Numbered from the stretch's first letter, positions 43,910 to 52,046 are shown. The stretch is DNA of 64,000 bases from Oscillospiraceae bacterium (GCA_017466885.1 JAFTTH010000007.1:1-64000), one strand, 5' to 3'. The notes: generated by a model not told the origin, from the letters alone. Made by a program: numbers and translations.

Positions 43910-44881
43910 TTATCCGTTTTTCCGGTAGATGATGCAGTTCCAGTCATTCTCAGAGGCGCGGTCCAGCTTGGTCAGCCCGGTGGCCGCCAAAGCCGCTTCC
44001 ACCTCTGCCCGCCGCGGCTCAATAATCCCTGAGGAAATCAGCGTTCCGCCCGGCACAAGGAGCTTGCAAAGAAGGGGCGCCATTCCAATGATTACATCCG
44101 CAACAATATTGGCCGCCACCACGTCAAAGCAGGCTTCCCCCAAAGAGTCGGCGAAGGCCCTATCGGAAAGGGCGTTGCCGCAGAAAAGCTGCAGCCGGTC
44201 GGGCCCGATTCCGTTTTGGGCGGCGTTTTCCCCGGCAATGCTGACCGCCAGCTCATCAATATCCACCCCAACAGCCTCCTTTGCTCCCAGCAAAAGCGCC
44301 GCAATACTCAAAATACCGCTGCCGCAGCCCATATCCATCAGCCGCTCACCGCCCTTGATCTGCCCCTCCAGCTTGGAAAGGCAAAGGCGGGTGGTTTGGT
44401 GGGTACCGGTCCCGAAAGCCATTCCCGGATCCAGCCGGAGGACGATCTGATCCTCCTTTTGGTCGTAATCCTCCCAGGAAGGGCAAATGACCAGCCGCTC
44501 TCCCACCTGAACGGGATGATAAAATTCCTTCCAGGCATTGGCCCAATCTTCTTCATTTACAGTAGCCGTTTCCATCCGGAGCTTTCCGAAATCCAGGGGA
44601 GAATGTTCCGCCAGCTGCTTCAGCTCGCTGACGATCTGCCCCAGAATGGCCGCACCCTGGTCGTTTTCGGGAAGGTAAAACCGCACGAAGGTTTTTCCCC
44701 GCAGCTCCTTTTCCAGCTCCTCATCCACGTAATCCCAGTAGGCGCCCTCTCCGGCCATAAACTCTTCAAAATCAGCAGGATCGCAAACCTGCGCACCGTC
44801 CGCCCCGGCACCGATCAGCACCCCGCAGATGGTATCAATGCATTCGGGAACGGTATACAGGGTAATTTCTTTCCAGTTCAT
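43910..44881 (-). CDS. prmA: Ribosomal protein L11 methyltransferase
   Basis: 323 residues. The N-terminal substrate-recognition domain precedes LDPGMAFGTGTHQTTRLCL and motif I DMGCGSGILSIAALLLGA, both diagnostic of PrmA; NIVADVI corresponds to the catalytic-region motif. Trimethylates ribosomal protein L11. AAAGGACAGAG ribosome binding site. Confidence 0.94.
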   Translation of the reverse strand: MNWKEITLYTVPECIDTICGVLIGAGADGAQVCDPADFEEFMAGEGAYWDYVDEELEKELRGKTFVRFYLPENDQGAAILGQIVSELKQLAEHSPLDFGKLRMETATVNEEDWANAWKEFYHPVQVGERLVICPSWEDYDQKEDQIVLRLDPGMAFGTGTHQTTRLCLSKLEGQIKGGERLMDMGCGSGILSIAALLLGAKEAVGVDIDELAVSIAGENAAQNGIGPDRLQLFCGNALSDRAFADSLGEACFDVVAANIVADVIIGMAPLLCKLLVPGGTLISSGIIEPRRAEVEAALAATGLTKLDRASENDWNCIIYRKNG

Positions 44882-44919
44882 ATTCTCTGTCCTTTCTTTC
44901 GGGAAACAGTTCTACCGTT

Positions 44920-44948
44920 ATTTTACCATAATCTGCGTGTCTTTGCAA
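44920..44948 (-). promoter_or_regulatory. prmA promoter
   Basis: On the minus strand TTGCAA, 17 bases, TAAAAT. Confidence 0.6.
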
Positions 44949-44982
44949 CTGAGGATTTGGGTATGAAGGAAGCCCCTGTCCG

Positions 44983-44990
44983 CATATAAT
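44983..44990 (+). promoter_or_regulatory. Possible SigE -10 before the spoIVFA-like gene
   Basis: CATATAAT differs by one base from the SigE -10 CATACAAT. The -35 (GGTATGAA) is weak. Also readable as a TATAAT lacking a SigA -35. Confidence 0.3.
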
Positions 44991-45018
44991 GGAGGGATGA
45001 CTTTCGGGAGGAATGACA

Positions 45019-45909
45019 ATGGATTTGCGTGATCCGCGGTTTGACCATATGTACGATAAAATCGTTGCGGCGGAGCGTTCCGGTGAATTGGAACAATCCG
45101 ACACAACTGCTCCGGCGAAGGAAGACTCCTTTTTCCGGGTAACAGTTTTTCAGGTTGCCGCCTGTCTCGTTCTGCTGGGGGCGGGATTTTTGTTGAAAAC
45201 ACAAGGGGGAACGCTCTACCAATCCCTGCGTGACGGCTTTGCCAATATGATCGCCGCCCCTCAGGAGAGTAATTTTTCCGACCGCCTGGACGATATTGCC
45301 GCCGCAATGAAGAACTTTTTCGGCACAGAAAATGACACAGAAGAGGACACTTCCCAGGAAACCGCCTCCGAAGAAGAGGCTGTTTCCTCCCTACCGGAGG
45401 ATGTGCCGCCTATCGAAGGGCCCTCTCTGCTGCAGGTTTCCGCCGGGGTCTCATCCAAAAATGAGGTGCAATATTATTCGGCGCCCTCTTATGCAAGCTT
45501 TTCCCCGGTGGTGGCAAGCTGCCGGCTGGTACTCCCTCTGGAGGAATATACCGTTACCTCCCCTTACGGGTATCGGGAGAATCCCGTTGGTGAGGGGGTG
45601 GATTTCCACGCGGGGGTTGACCTGAAGGCCCCTGAAGGGACTCCCATCTTCGCAGCGATGAGCGGCACCGTTACCAAGGTTTCCACCACCGGAAATGCCG
45701 GTCTCCATGTGGAAATCACCCACGGAGAGGGGTTTGTGACTGCCTATTCTCATATGAGCCGGATTTTGGTGCGGGAGGGAATGCTCCTGCGGCGGGGAGA
45801 ACGGATCGGCTTTGTGGGACAAACGGGACTGACCACCGGACCTCATCTTCATTTTGCCTTAAAGGTGGACGGCAAATATGCCGACCCTGCCTGGCTGCTG
45901 GAGTTTTGA
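45019..45909 (+). CDS. spoIVFA: SpoIVFA-like membrane protein with M23 domain
   Basis: 296 residues. Start set at the ATG at 45019, since GGGAGG is 7 bases away and too close to the ATG at 45013. One membrane helix lies at about 41-62 and an acidic Ser-rich linker follows. The C-terminal LytM/M23 domain keeps H197 and D201 (HAGVD) and the HLH pair (276, 278). Adjacent to a SpoIVFB-type protease and overlapping in expression, it fits the SpoIVFA regulator. Retained zinc ligands leave open that it is an active peptidase. Confidence 0.75.
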   Translation: MDLRDPRFDHMYDKIVAAERSGELEQSDTTAPAKEDSFFRVTVFQVAACLVLLGAGFLLKTQGGTLYQSLRDGFANMIAAPQESNFSDRLDDIAAAMKNFFGTENDTEEDTSQETASEEEAVSSLPEDVPPIEGPSLLQVSAGVSSKNEVQYYSAPSYASFSPVVASCRLVLPLEEYTVTSPYGYRENPVGEGVDFHAGVDLKAPEGTPIFAAMSGTVTKVSTTGNAGLHVEITHGEGFVTAYSHMSRILVREGMLLRRGERIGFVGQTGLTTGPHLHFALKVDGKYADPAWLLEF

Positions 45910-45910
45910 G

Positions 45911-46495
45911 ATGGAGTTTCAGGTCCGGGGTGTTTCGGTACAGATCAGCTTTTATTTTTTTGCCGTTCTCGCTCTGCTTTTTCTTCTGGATCGGTCCGGT
46001 ACCCTCTCGGCTGGTTTTCTCAGCTGCCTTTGTCATGAAGCGGGACATCTGGCCGCCTTTGCCCTTTTGGGGGATCCTCCGAAAAGTCTCGCCTTCCTCC
46101 CTTTCGGCCTGCGGATCATTCCACGCGCCGGACTTTCCTCCCCCCGCCACGAGTTGATCACTCTGCTTGCCGGACCGGGGGTCAATCTGGGGCTTTTTGC
46201 TCTTTTTTTACTAACCGGTGTGCATCTTCCTTTTGCGGCCGCCAATCTTTTGATCGGAATTTTCAATCTTCTTCCCATTGCGCCGCTGGACGGCGGACGG
46301 GCAATCCTGCTTCTTTTAGAGCGGTTTTTCCCCGAAGGAAGGGCCTATCTGACCGGAAGAATCCTTTCGGGGATCACTCTGCTGGGGCTAGGGGTAGGAG
46401 GTGTTTGGCTCCTTCTTTGCACCGGATATAATTTTTCCCTTCTGCTTTGCACCGGCTATCTTTTCGTTCTGACCTTTTGCAAAAAGGAAGTCTGA
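45911..46495 (+). CDS. spoIVFB: SpoIVFB-type M50 intramembrane metalloprotease
   Basis: 194 residues, starting 1 base after the upstream stop. HEAGH at residues 42-46 is the zinc site and NLLPIAPLDGG carries the third ligand near D127; about six hydrophobic segments. It lacks the CBS domain of some SpoIVFB proteins. Expected role: cleaves the pro-sequence of SigK (gene at 9641-10327) in the forespore outer membrane. Confidence 0.85.
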   Translation: MEFQVRGVSVQISFYFFAVLALLFLLDRSGTLSAGFLSCLCHEAGHLAAFALLGDPPKSLAFLPFGLRIIPRAGLSSPRHELITLLAGPGVNLGLFALFLLTGVHLPFAAANLLIGIFNLLPIAPLDGGRAILLLLERFFPEGRAYLTGRILSGITLLGLGVGGVWLLLCTGYNFSLLLCTGYLFVLTFCKKEV

Positions 46496-46536
46496 TTTCT
46501 CCCCCAAAGAGTAGTATATTGTTATCGTCATCAAAA

Positions 46537-46566
46537 AAGGCCACCTGCATTCGCGCAGGTGGCCTT
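46537..46566 (-). terminator. Terminator of the DUF2284 gene
   Basis: AAGGCCACCTGC pairs with GCAGGTGGCCTT; the T-run lies on the minus strand. Confidence 0.8.
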
Positions 46567-46577
46567 GTCCTATCCCG

Positions 46578-47117
46578 TCAGGGCAGAAGGAAACAGCTGG
46601 TATAAGCAATGGTGTTTTTTCCGTAGGAATAGGGGATCCCCGACTTTTCGCATACATCGCTGACCCACAAACCGTATGCCTCCATTGAGGGAATCGCCCG
46701 GTCAGGGAATCGACAGGGAGCCTCCGGGTAGGTACACTCCTTGCAGATGGTGCAGGTGCCGGCACCCATTGGAAAAACCTCCGGCCACTTGGTCTTCAAC
46801 TGCGCTACAAGCTTTGCAAACCGTTCCTGGTGAATGCGGGCAGTCTCCTGCATGGATTCGAAGTCAAACTCATCCTCCAACTGGCCCACTGTCTGGACAA
46901 TGACTCCCCGAGAATATCCTTCCACCCGCTGTGCGGCTTCCTCGATGGTGCCGCACCCGGGAGGACAGCACCAGTTTTTTCCATATGCGTGGCACCGATC
47001 CGCACTACACATCTGCCGGACCTCCGCACGGAAAATCAACGCTTCCCGCTTCAGTTCGCCCACACCCTCAAAACCCATTTGGTTGGCAAGGGCAATTCCT
47101 TCCTCAATTCGGTTCAT
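46578..47117 (-). CDS. DUF2284 metal-binding protein
   Basis: 179 residues from the ATG at 47117 (AAAGGAG upstream). Many cysteines: MCSADRCHAYGKNWCCPPGCG and TCTICKECTYPEAPCRFP. This arrangement suggests iron-sulfur or zinc binding; the family has no settled function. Overlaps the 3' end of the TrmN6-like gene by 14 bases, so it belongs to that transcript. Confidence 0.88.
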   Translation of the reverse strand: MNRIEEGIALANQMGFEGVGELKREALIFRAEVRQMCSADRCHAYGKNWCCPPGCGTIEEAAQRVEGYSRGVIVQTVGQLEDEFDFESMQETARIHQERFAKLVAQLKTKWPEVFPMGAGTCTICKECTYPEAPCRFPDRAIPSMEAYGLWVSDVCEKSGIPYSYGKNTIAYTSCFLLP

Positions 47118-47853
47118 CCTGCATCGCTCCTTTTGATGGAATCTCGTAAATTCTTTGAAACTCCTCCGTCTGGGTTCCGTCCGGACGGTATAAGAGGAGG
47201 GGCGGCTCCACACGCAAAAAGGGCTTACCGCATTTTCTTGCCTCCACCAGCAAAAGCCAGGGGGCGCTCCCCTCATTTTTCTGAACCATTCGCAGCCGCT
47301 TGGGCTCCAGCCGCGCCTTGCGCAACTCAAAAAAGAGATCTGCCATCCGCTCCGGCTTGAAGGACAAGCAGACACTCCCGCCCACCCGGAGCAAGCGAAA
47401 TGCCGTCTCCACCACATCCTCGAGGGTACATTCCATTTCGTGCCGGGCAACCTGCGCCGCTTTGGACCGGCTGAGCTTTCCCGTCCCTTCTGCATAATAA
47501 GGCGGATTGCAAACCACCAAATCAAACTGCCCTGCGTATTCCCGGCCTCCGAGCTTGCGCAGGTCAGCGCAGACCGGCTGGACCCGCCCCAAAGCGGGAT
47601 ATGTCTCTACTGTTCGGTTGCAGAGGGAAATGGCATCGGCAGAAAGATCCACGCAGGTGATATGGGCCGCTTTCTCTCTTGCCGCCAGCAAAAAAGCAAT
47701 GATCCCGCACCCTGTTCCCAGGTCACAGCACCGTTCCGCCCGGTATTCGCCGGCAAAATCAGCCAAGAGAAAAGCATCCGTTCCAAAGGTGTGCTCCTTC
47801 GAAACAAAAAGGGAAAGCTGTTCTGTCAGCGGCTCGCAGCTCACCTTTTCCAT
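47104..47853 (-). CDS. tRNA1(Val) A37 N6-methyltransferase-like (TrmN6/YfiC)
   Basis: 249 residues. FGTDAFLLADFA precedes motif I CDLGTGCGIIAFLLA; the catalytic motif is NPPYYAEG. Members methylate A37 of tRNA or related RNA/DNA adenines; the exact substrate is inferred. A truncated GIY-YIG partner, often seen in other Firmicutes, is absent here. Confidence 0.88.
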   Translation of the reverse strand: MEKVSCEPLTEQLSLFVSKEHTFGTDAFLLADFAGEYRAERCCDLGTGCGIIAFLLAAREKAAHITCVDLSADAISLCNRTVETYPALGRVQPVCADLRKLGGREYAGQFDLVVCNPPYYAEGTGKLSRSKAAQVARHEMECTLEDVVETAFRLLRVGGSVCLSFKPERMADLFFELRKARLEPKRLRMVQKNEGSAPWLLLVEARKCGKPFLRVEPPLLLYRPDGTQTEEFQRIYEIPSKGAMQDEPN

Positions 47854-47935
47854 CCATCTTCCCTCCTGACTCGTTTTCTATCATTCTACCACGCCAATCA
47901 CAGATTGACAATGAAGATTTTTGCGAAAAAAGAAA

Positions 47936-47959
47936 AGCCGCCGGCAACTGCCAGCAGCT
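47936..47959 (-). terminator. Terminator of the DUF4190 gene
   Basis: AGCTGCTGGCA pairs with TGCCGGCGGCT (wobbles) on the minus strand, followed by TTTTCTTTTTT. Confidence 0.75.
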
Positions 47960-47967
47960 TCCTTGAT

Positions 47968-48231
47968 TTAAATGAAGAATACGAAGAATCCAAGTCCCGC
48001 CGTTATCGCGGTGATAAAGACGTCCATAAAAATCTGGCTACAACCGGCGACCAAACCCAGAATCAATCCGGCAATCGCCATTCCCTTGGGTTTATCTTTC
48101 GCTGCAATTCCGACAATGCCGGTAATGATAGCGGCAAGAGGAACCAAACCCAGAGGATTGAAGAAAAAGGCTACGATTCCGCAGATTAAGGACGCAACAC
48201 CGGCGCCATTATTTTTGCTTTGCTGACTCAT
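47968..48231 (-). CDS. DUF4190-type small membrane protein
   Basis: 87 residues, two or three hydrophobic helices (VASLICGIVAFFFNPLGLVP, GMAIAGLILGLVAG) with the typical GI-x-A-KDK loop. Function unknown. Its promoter carries a degenerate copy of the S24-associated palindrome (48285-48294), so it may be in the same regulon. Confidence 0.85.
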   Translation of the reverse strand: MSQQSKNNGAGVASLICGIVAFFFNPLGLVPLAAIITGIVGIAAKDKPKGMAIAGLILGLVAGCSQIFMDVFITAITAGLGFFVFFI

Positions 48232-48268
48232 AATTCCGCTCTCCCTTTTTAAGTTTTATTTTATACAT

Positions 48269-48297
48269 ATTATATGGGGCGATGCGAAATTTGTCAA
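48269..48297 (-). promoter_or_regulatory. Consensus promoter of the DUF4190 gene with operator half-match
   Basis: Minus strand TTGACA, 17 bases, TATAAT. CGAAATTTGT (48285-48294) over the -35/spacer matches 8 of 10 bases of the CGAAATTTCG palindrome found at the S24 locus. Confidence 0.75.
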
Positions 48298-48329
48298 GAA
48301 AAAGACTTTTTCGAAGGCTCAATCACTGC

Positions 48330-48494
48330 TTACGCGGCGCGATGGCTCTGCAACTCCTCGAAACAGATCCGGCGAGGCAGGGCAACAGTCTTCTTGGCCG
48401 GGCCAAACACAACTCTCCGGAGCAGACGGTCTGCACCGTAAACAACAGCGCAAAGAGCGGGGACAAACAGCAAGGTCAGGATGATTTCAAGCAT
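48330..48494 (-). CDS. Small membrane protein, 54 aa, divergent from S24 repressor
   Basis: 54 residues, too short for usual gene calling but well supported: AAAGGAG 7 bases before the ATG at 48494, a perfect SigA promoter, and codon use like neighbours. One N-terminal hydrophobic helix (LEIILTLLFVPALCAVVYG) followed by a basic, cytoplasmic tail (DRLLRRVVFGPAKK). I do not recognise it. Its control by palindromes next to an S24 regulator suggests an SOS-like inhibitor or membrane-acting stress peptide; this is inference. Confidence 0.75.
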   Translation of the reverse strand: MLEIILTLLFVPALCAVVYGADRLLRRVVFGPAKKTVALPRRICFEELQSHRAA

Positions 48495-48537
48495 TTTTAT
48501 TACTCCTTTATCATAAACATGGAAACGGTTTATTGTG

Positions 48538-48619
48538 CGATATTTCGTTCGTTTTCTTTATTATATTCGATATTTCGGACATTGTCAAGGGGTTTTTTGA
48601 AAAAATGTGCGAAATTTCG
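48538..48619. promoter_or_regulatory. Three CGAWATTTCG operators in the divergent promoter region
   Basis: CGATATTTCG at 48538-48547 and 48568-48577, CGAAATTTCG at 48610-48619. The first and third share TGTGCGAWATTTCG. Site 2 lies in the spacer of the minus promoter, site 1 just after its start, and site 3 next to the -35 of the S24 gene. Probable binding sites of the S24 protein. Not the Firmicutes LexA box. Confidence 0.7.
48560..48588 (-). promoter_or_regulatory. Consensus promoter of the 54-aa gene
   Basis: Minus strand TTGACA (48588-48583), 17 bases, TATAAT (48565-48560). Confidence 0.85.
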
Positions 48620-48628
48620 AATTTTTAT

Positions 48629-48657
48629 TTGACAATCTCTTTTTTCTGTGATATGAT
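48629..48657 (+). promoter_or_regulatory. Promoter of the S24 repressor gene
   Basis: TTGACA, 17 bases, TATGAT. Confidence 0.75.
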
Positions 48658-48709
48658 ATAGCCATAGAAGCTGTCGACCGTATTGCAATTCTGAAAGGAG
48701 CGGCGCAAA

Positions 48710-49474
48710 ATGCCAGGGGCAAGAGAGGAAAAACTCAAGGAAGCCATTAAGGCGCAATATAAAAGTCAGCGGGAATTTTCCAAACAAACGGGGATTCCTG
48801 CCTCCACCCTTTCCAGTATGTTTAAAAACGGAATCGGCGGCACTGCGCTGGACACTTTAATGCGGGTCTGCGCTGCTCTGGGAATGGAGCTGCGGGAGCT
48901 TGCCGTGAGCAACGAGGTCTCTTTGGCGCAGAATTACTCCAAAAAAGAGCAGCAACTGATTGCTGACTTCCGGCGGCTGGACTCCTTCGGCCAGGAAATG
49001 GTCCTCTGCGTTTTGGAAAAACAACTGGAGCATGTTCCCGCTGCCAGTCCCGAGATCATTGCCATCCGGGAGCCGGAGGAGCGGAGAAATCTTCGGCCCA
49101 TCCGTCTGTATCAGATCGCAGCCTCTGCCGGCACCGGGAACTTTTTGGACGGTGAGGAATTTGACGAAGTGATGGTGGACGATGCCGTTCCTGCTTCGGC
49201 AGAATTCGGCATCCGGATCCAGGGAGACAGCATGGAGCCCCGGATTCCCAACGGATCGGTGGTTTGGATCCGTCCCCAGCAAATGCTGGACGATGGAGAT
49301 ATCGGTATTTTCGTCCTCAACGGGGACTCTTACTGCAAGCGGCTGATGCAAACCGGCAGCCGTGCCCGGCTTGTTTCCCTGAATAAGCGGTATAGCGATA
49401 TTCAGATCGGAGAGTATGACGAGCTTTATGTTGTGGGGAAGGTTGTTGGCGTGGAGCAGACTCCCGCCTTCTGA
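48710..49474 (+). CDS. XRE-family repressor with S24 (LexA/CI-like) autopeptidase domain
   Basis: 254 residues, AAAGGAG ribosome binding site. N-terminal helix-turn-helix (SQREFSKQTGIPASTLSSMF). C-terminal S24 domain with nucleophile S174 (GDSMEP) and general base K210 (YCKRL); A140-G141 in ASAGTG is a plausible self-cleavage site. Like LexA or phage CI it should lose DNA binding on RecA-stimulated cleavage. It is chromosomal with no phage genes near. Likely binds the palindromes in its own promoter region. Confidence 0.9.
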   Translation: MPGAREEKLKEAIKAQYKSQREFSKQTGIPASTLSSMFKNGIGGTALDTLMRVCAALGMELRELAVSNEVSLAQNYSKKEQQLIADFRRLDSFGQEMVLCVLEKQLEHVPAASPEIIAIREPEERRNLRPIRLYQIAASAGTGNFLDGEEFDEVMVDDAVPASAEFGIRIQGDSMEPRIPNGSVVWIRPQQMLDDGDIGIFVLNGDSYCKRLMQTGSRARLVSLNKRYSDIQIGEYDELYVVGKVVGVEQTPAF

Positions 49475-49521
49475 TCCCTCTATTCTCCCGCCCTGACCGG
49501 CGGGCAAACCGCAGGTGAACA

Positions 49522-49950
49522 ATGAAAAAAACACCTCTCCCTCTTTTTGGCCGGGGCGGATGGATCCTTTTGGGAGCGATCCTGGCAATTGGGGGCGGAT
49601 GGCTGGCACTCCGTCAGCTAACTGCGCCCTCCTCCACCCGGGCAACCGTTTTGCTCCACTCCCAGCCGGTAGGGTCAATCCCTCTGGCGGGTGGTGCGGA
49701 GCGTTGGTATCACCTGGATCCCGATTCGGGCCGTCTGATGGAAACCGACTCTGCCTCTGCCCCCGAAGAAGGGATTCTGTTTCATCTTTTTTCGGATGGA
49801 TCGGTTTGTTTTGAGAGCTCCGACTGTCCCGACCGGCTTTGCGTGCAGAAGGGGCGGCTCTCCCTGGCGGGGGATGTTGCCGTGTGCCTTCCCAACGGTG
49901 TAGTTCTGCGGCTGGAGGGCGAGGGCGACCATCCTGACGTGATCGTATAA
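49522..49950 (+). CDS. NusG domain II-containing secreted/membrane protein
   Basis: 142 residues. One N-terminal membrane helix (WILLGAILAIGGGWLAL), then an extracytoplasmic NusG_II domain with the CPDRLCVQKGRLS and AVCLPNGVVLRL pattern (paired cysteines). Widespread in Clostridia, often near FMN-binding or Rnf/ApbE genes; none here. Function unknown. Confidence 0.85.
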   Translation: MKKTPLPLFGRGGWILLGAILAIGGGWLALRQLTAPSSTRATVLLHSQPVGSIPLAGGAERWYHLDPDSGRLMETDSASAPEEGILFHLFSDGSVCFESSDCPDRLCVQKGRLSLAGDVAVCLPNGVVLRLEGEGDHPDVIV

Positions 49951-49952
49951 AT

Positions 49953-49993
49953 AAGACTCCCTTTCTGTTGCCAAAGAAGGGAGTCTTTCATTT
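49953..49993 (+). terminator. Terminator of the NusG_II gene
   Basis: AAGACTCCCTT pairs with AAGGGAGTCTT, then T-rich. Confidence 0.85.
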
Positions 49994-50020
49994 TTCCAAG
50001 GATTTGATACGCTCTTTTTC

Positions 50021-50049
50021 TTGCTATTTTTTCTAATTTCTGTTATAAT
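50021..50049 (+). promoter_or_regulatory. rex promoter
   Basis: TTGCTA, 17 bases, TATAAT. Confidence 0.65.
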
Positions 50050-50089
50050 GACAGGATAGAATGATTTGGCACAAGAAAGGCTGGTGGCG

Positions 50090-50746
50090 ATGAAAACAGA
50101 AACCGTTTCCTTTTCGGTGGTGCGCCGACTCCCCCGGTATTACCGGTTCCTCTCGGACCTTCACGCCGCTGAGGTCACCCGGATCTCTTCCCGCCAGCTT
50201 GCTGAGCTGATGGGGATTACCTCCTCTCAGATCCGCCAGGATCTAAACTGCTTTGGCGGCTTTGGGCAGCAAGGGTACGGATATAACGTAGAGCAGCTTC
50301 ATTCTGCCATTGGCAGGATTTTGGGACTGGATGGACTATACCCCACGGTGCTGATCGGTGCCGGTAACTTGGGCCGTGCCATCGGAACGAAAATGGATTT
50401 TGAGGCCAACGGCTTCCGTCTCATCGGTGCCTTTGATCAGTCCCCCGAAAAAATCGGGAAGGAGATGCGGAATCTGACAGTGCAGGATGTTGCAACCCTT
50501 GCCGCATTTTGCAGGGAGGAGCACCCGTTGGTAGCCATGATCTGTCTCCCACCCGATGCGGCGAAGGCTGTTTGCGCCGTTCTTTACGAAGGGGGCGTCC
50601 GTGCATTCTGGAACTTCAGCCATTATAATATTTTGGCCGATTATCCCGATGCGGCGGTAGAAAACGTTCACCTGGAGGATAGCCTTATGACCCTCTGCTA
50701 CCGACTGACCCACCCAACCGGGGTTCCGGAACAGGACGAAACCTGA
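50090..50746 (+). CDS. rex: Redox-sensing transcriptional repressor Rex
   Basis: 218 residues from the ATG at 50090 (AAAGGCTGG upstream; a TTG at 50066 is an alternative). The N-terminal winged helix has SRQLAELMGITSSQIRQDL; the Rossmann NADH site is VLIGAGNLGRAI. Rex leaves DNA when NADH/NAD+ is high, controlling fermentation genes. Its own targets are not visible here. Confidence 0.94.
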   Translation: MKTETVSFSVVRRLPRYYRFLSDLHAAEVTRISSRQLAELMGITSSQIRQDLNCFGGFGQQGYGYNVEQLHSAIGRILGLDGLYPTVLIGAGNLGRAIGTKMDFEANGFRLIGAFDQSPEKIGKEMRNLTVQDVATLAAFCREEHPLVAMICLPPDAAKAVCAVLYEGGVRAFWNFSHYNILADYPDAAVENVHLEDSLMTLCYRLTHPTGVPEQDET

Positions 50747-50773
50747 TTTCCGCCTTTATTTTCCGCTTTTTTA

Positions 50774-50802
50774 TTTACAATCGGGCAAAAAAGCGGTATA
50801 CT
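50774..50802 (+). promoter_or_regulatory. prfB promoter
   Basis: TTTACA, 17 bases, TATACT. Confidence 0.55.
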
Positions 50803-50842
50803 ATTCCAGTAGCGCAAAACGCAATCATAACGGAGGATCACT

Positions 50843-51955
50843 ATGCTTGAATATGATGAAATAAAGCTGGAGCTGGAGGGCTTGAAGCCCCAGCTTTCCG
50901 ATTTGGCAGATGCCATTGCTTTGCCGAAGCTCCGGGAGGAAGTGTCCGGACTGGAGGAGCAGGCAGCTGCTCCCAATTTTTGGGATAATATGGAAGAGTC
51001 CCAAAAGGTCCTGCAGCATACTGCTCAGCTCAAAGGCAAGATCAATGAGTACGAGCATCTGGTCGCCCAGTTTGAAGATGCTGAGACACTTTTGGCCATT
51101 GCCGTGGAGGAAAATGATCCGGATATGCTGGAGGAGATCCGCACCGCAGTGGATCAGGTGATTGCCGGGCTGGAGACCCAGCGGCTTTCCACCCTTCTCT
51201 CGGGAGAGTACGATTCCAAAAACGCCATTCTTTCCTTCCATGCCGGTGCCGGCGGCACAGAGGCCCAGGACTGGGCGGAAATGCTTTACCGGATGTACGG
51301 TCGGTGGGCGGAGCGGCACGGTTTCAAGCTCAAGACTCTGGACTATCTGGACGGGGACGAGGCCGGTCTGAAGAGCGCTTCGATTCTCATTGAGGGCTTT
51401 AACGCATACGGTTACCTGAAGTCCGAGTCGGGTGTGCATCGGCTGGTTCGTGTCTCCCCCTTTGACTCCTCGGGTCGGCGCCATACCTCCTTTGCTTCCA
51501 TTGAGGTTATGCCTGAAATTGACGATAGCGTTGCCATTGAGATCCGGGATGAGGATCTGAAGGTGGATACCTACCGTTCCGGCGGTGCCGGCGGTCAGCA
51601 CGTCAACAAAACCGAATCCGCCATCCGGATCACCCACATCCCCACCGGAATCATCGTTGCCTGCCAGAACGAGCGCAGTCAGCACCAAAACCGGGAGGTC
51701 GCGATGAAAATGCTCCGTTCCAAGCTGATCGAGATTAAGGAACGGGAGCATCTGGATAAGATTGAGGATATTAAGGGCGAGCAGATGCAGATCGCCTGGG
51801 GTTCTCAGATCCGTTCTTATGTTTTTATGCCATATACCCTGGCCAAGGACCACCGCACCGGTTTTGAATCAGGCAATATCAACGCTGTAATGGACGGCGA
51901 GATCGACGGCTTTATCAATGCCTATTTGAAGGCGGCAAGCCGGGGCGAGATCTGA
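50843..51955 (+). CDS. prfB: Peptide chain release factor 2, without programmed frameshift
   Basis: 370 residues in one continuous frame. The UGA-recognition tripeptide is SPF (VSPFDSSGRRHTSFAS) and the catalytic GGQ lies in GGAGGQHVNKT. In most bacteria prfB has an in-frame TGA after about codon 25 that needs a +1 shift; here codons 24-28 read ATGCC-type sense codons straight through (GCC ATT GCT TTG CCG). So RF2 is not self-regulated in that way. Confidence 0.96.
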   Translation: MLEYDEIKLELEGLKPQLSDLADAIALPKLREEVSGLEEQAAAPNFWDNMEESQKVLQHTAQLKGKINEYEHLVAQFEDAETLLAIAVEENDPDMLEEIRTAVDQVIAGLETQRLSTLLSGEYDSKNAILSFHAGAGGTEAQDWAEMLYRMYGRWAERHGFKLKTLDYLDGDEAGLKSASILIEGFNAYGYLKSESGVHRLVRVSPFDSSGRRHTSFASIEVMPEIDDSVAIEIRDEDLKVDTYRSGGAGGQHVNKTESAIRITHIPTGIIVACQNERSQHQNREVAMKMLRSKLIEIKEREHLDKIEDIKGEQMQIAWGSQIRSYVFMPYTLAKDHRTGFESGNINAVMDGEIDGFINAYLKAASRGEI

Positions 51956-51980
51956 CCGATATTTCTGTCGTAAACAAAAC

Positions 51981-52020
51981 AAGGCGCCACAGATGCTCAT
52001 TTCGTCTGTGGTGCCTTTCT
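51981..52020 (+). terminator. Terminator of prfB
   Basis: AAGGCGCCACAGA pairs with TCTGTGGTGCCTT (one wobble); the T-run is short. Confidence 0.65.
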
Positions 52021-52046
52021 CAAATAGAAAAGGAAGGATGAGCCGT

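Noticed and set aside
48538-48619. Canonical LexA (SOS) boxes
   Set aside because: The palindromes read CGAWATTTCG, not the Firmicutes LexA pattern CGAAC-N4-GTTCG; hence treated as a distinct operator.
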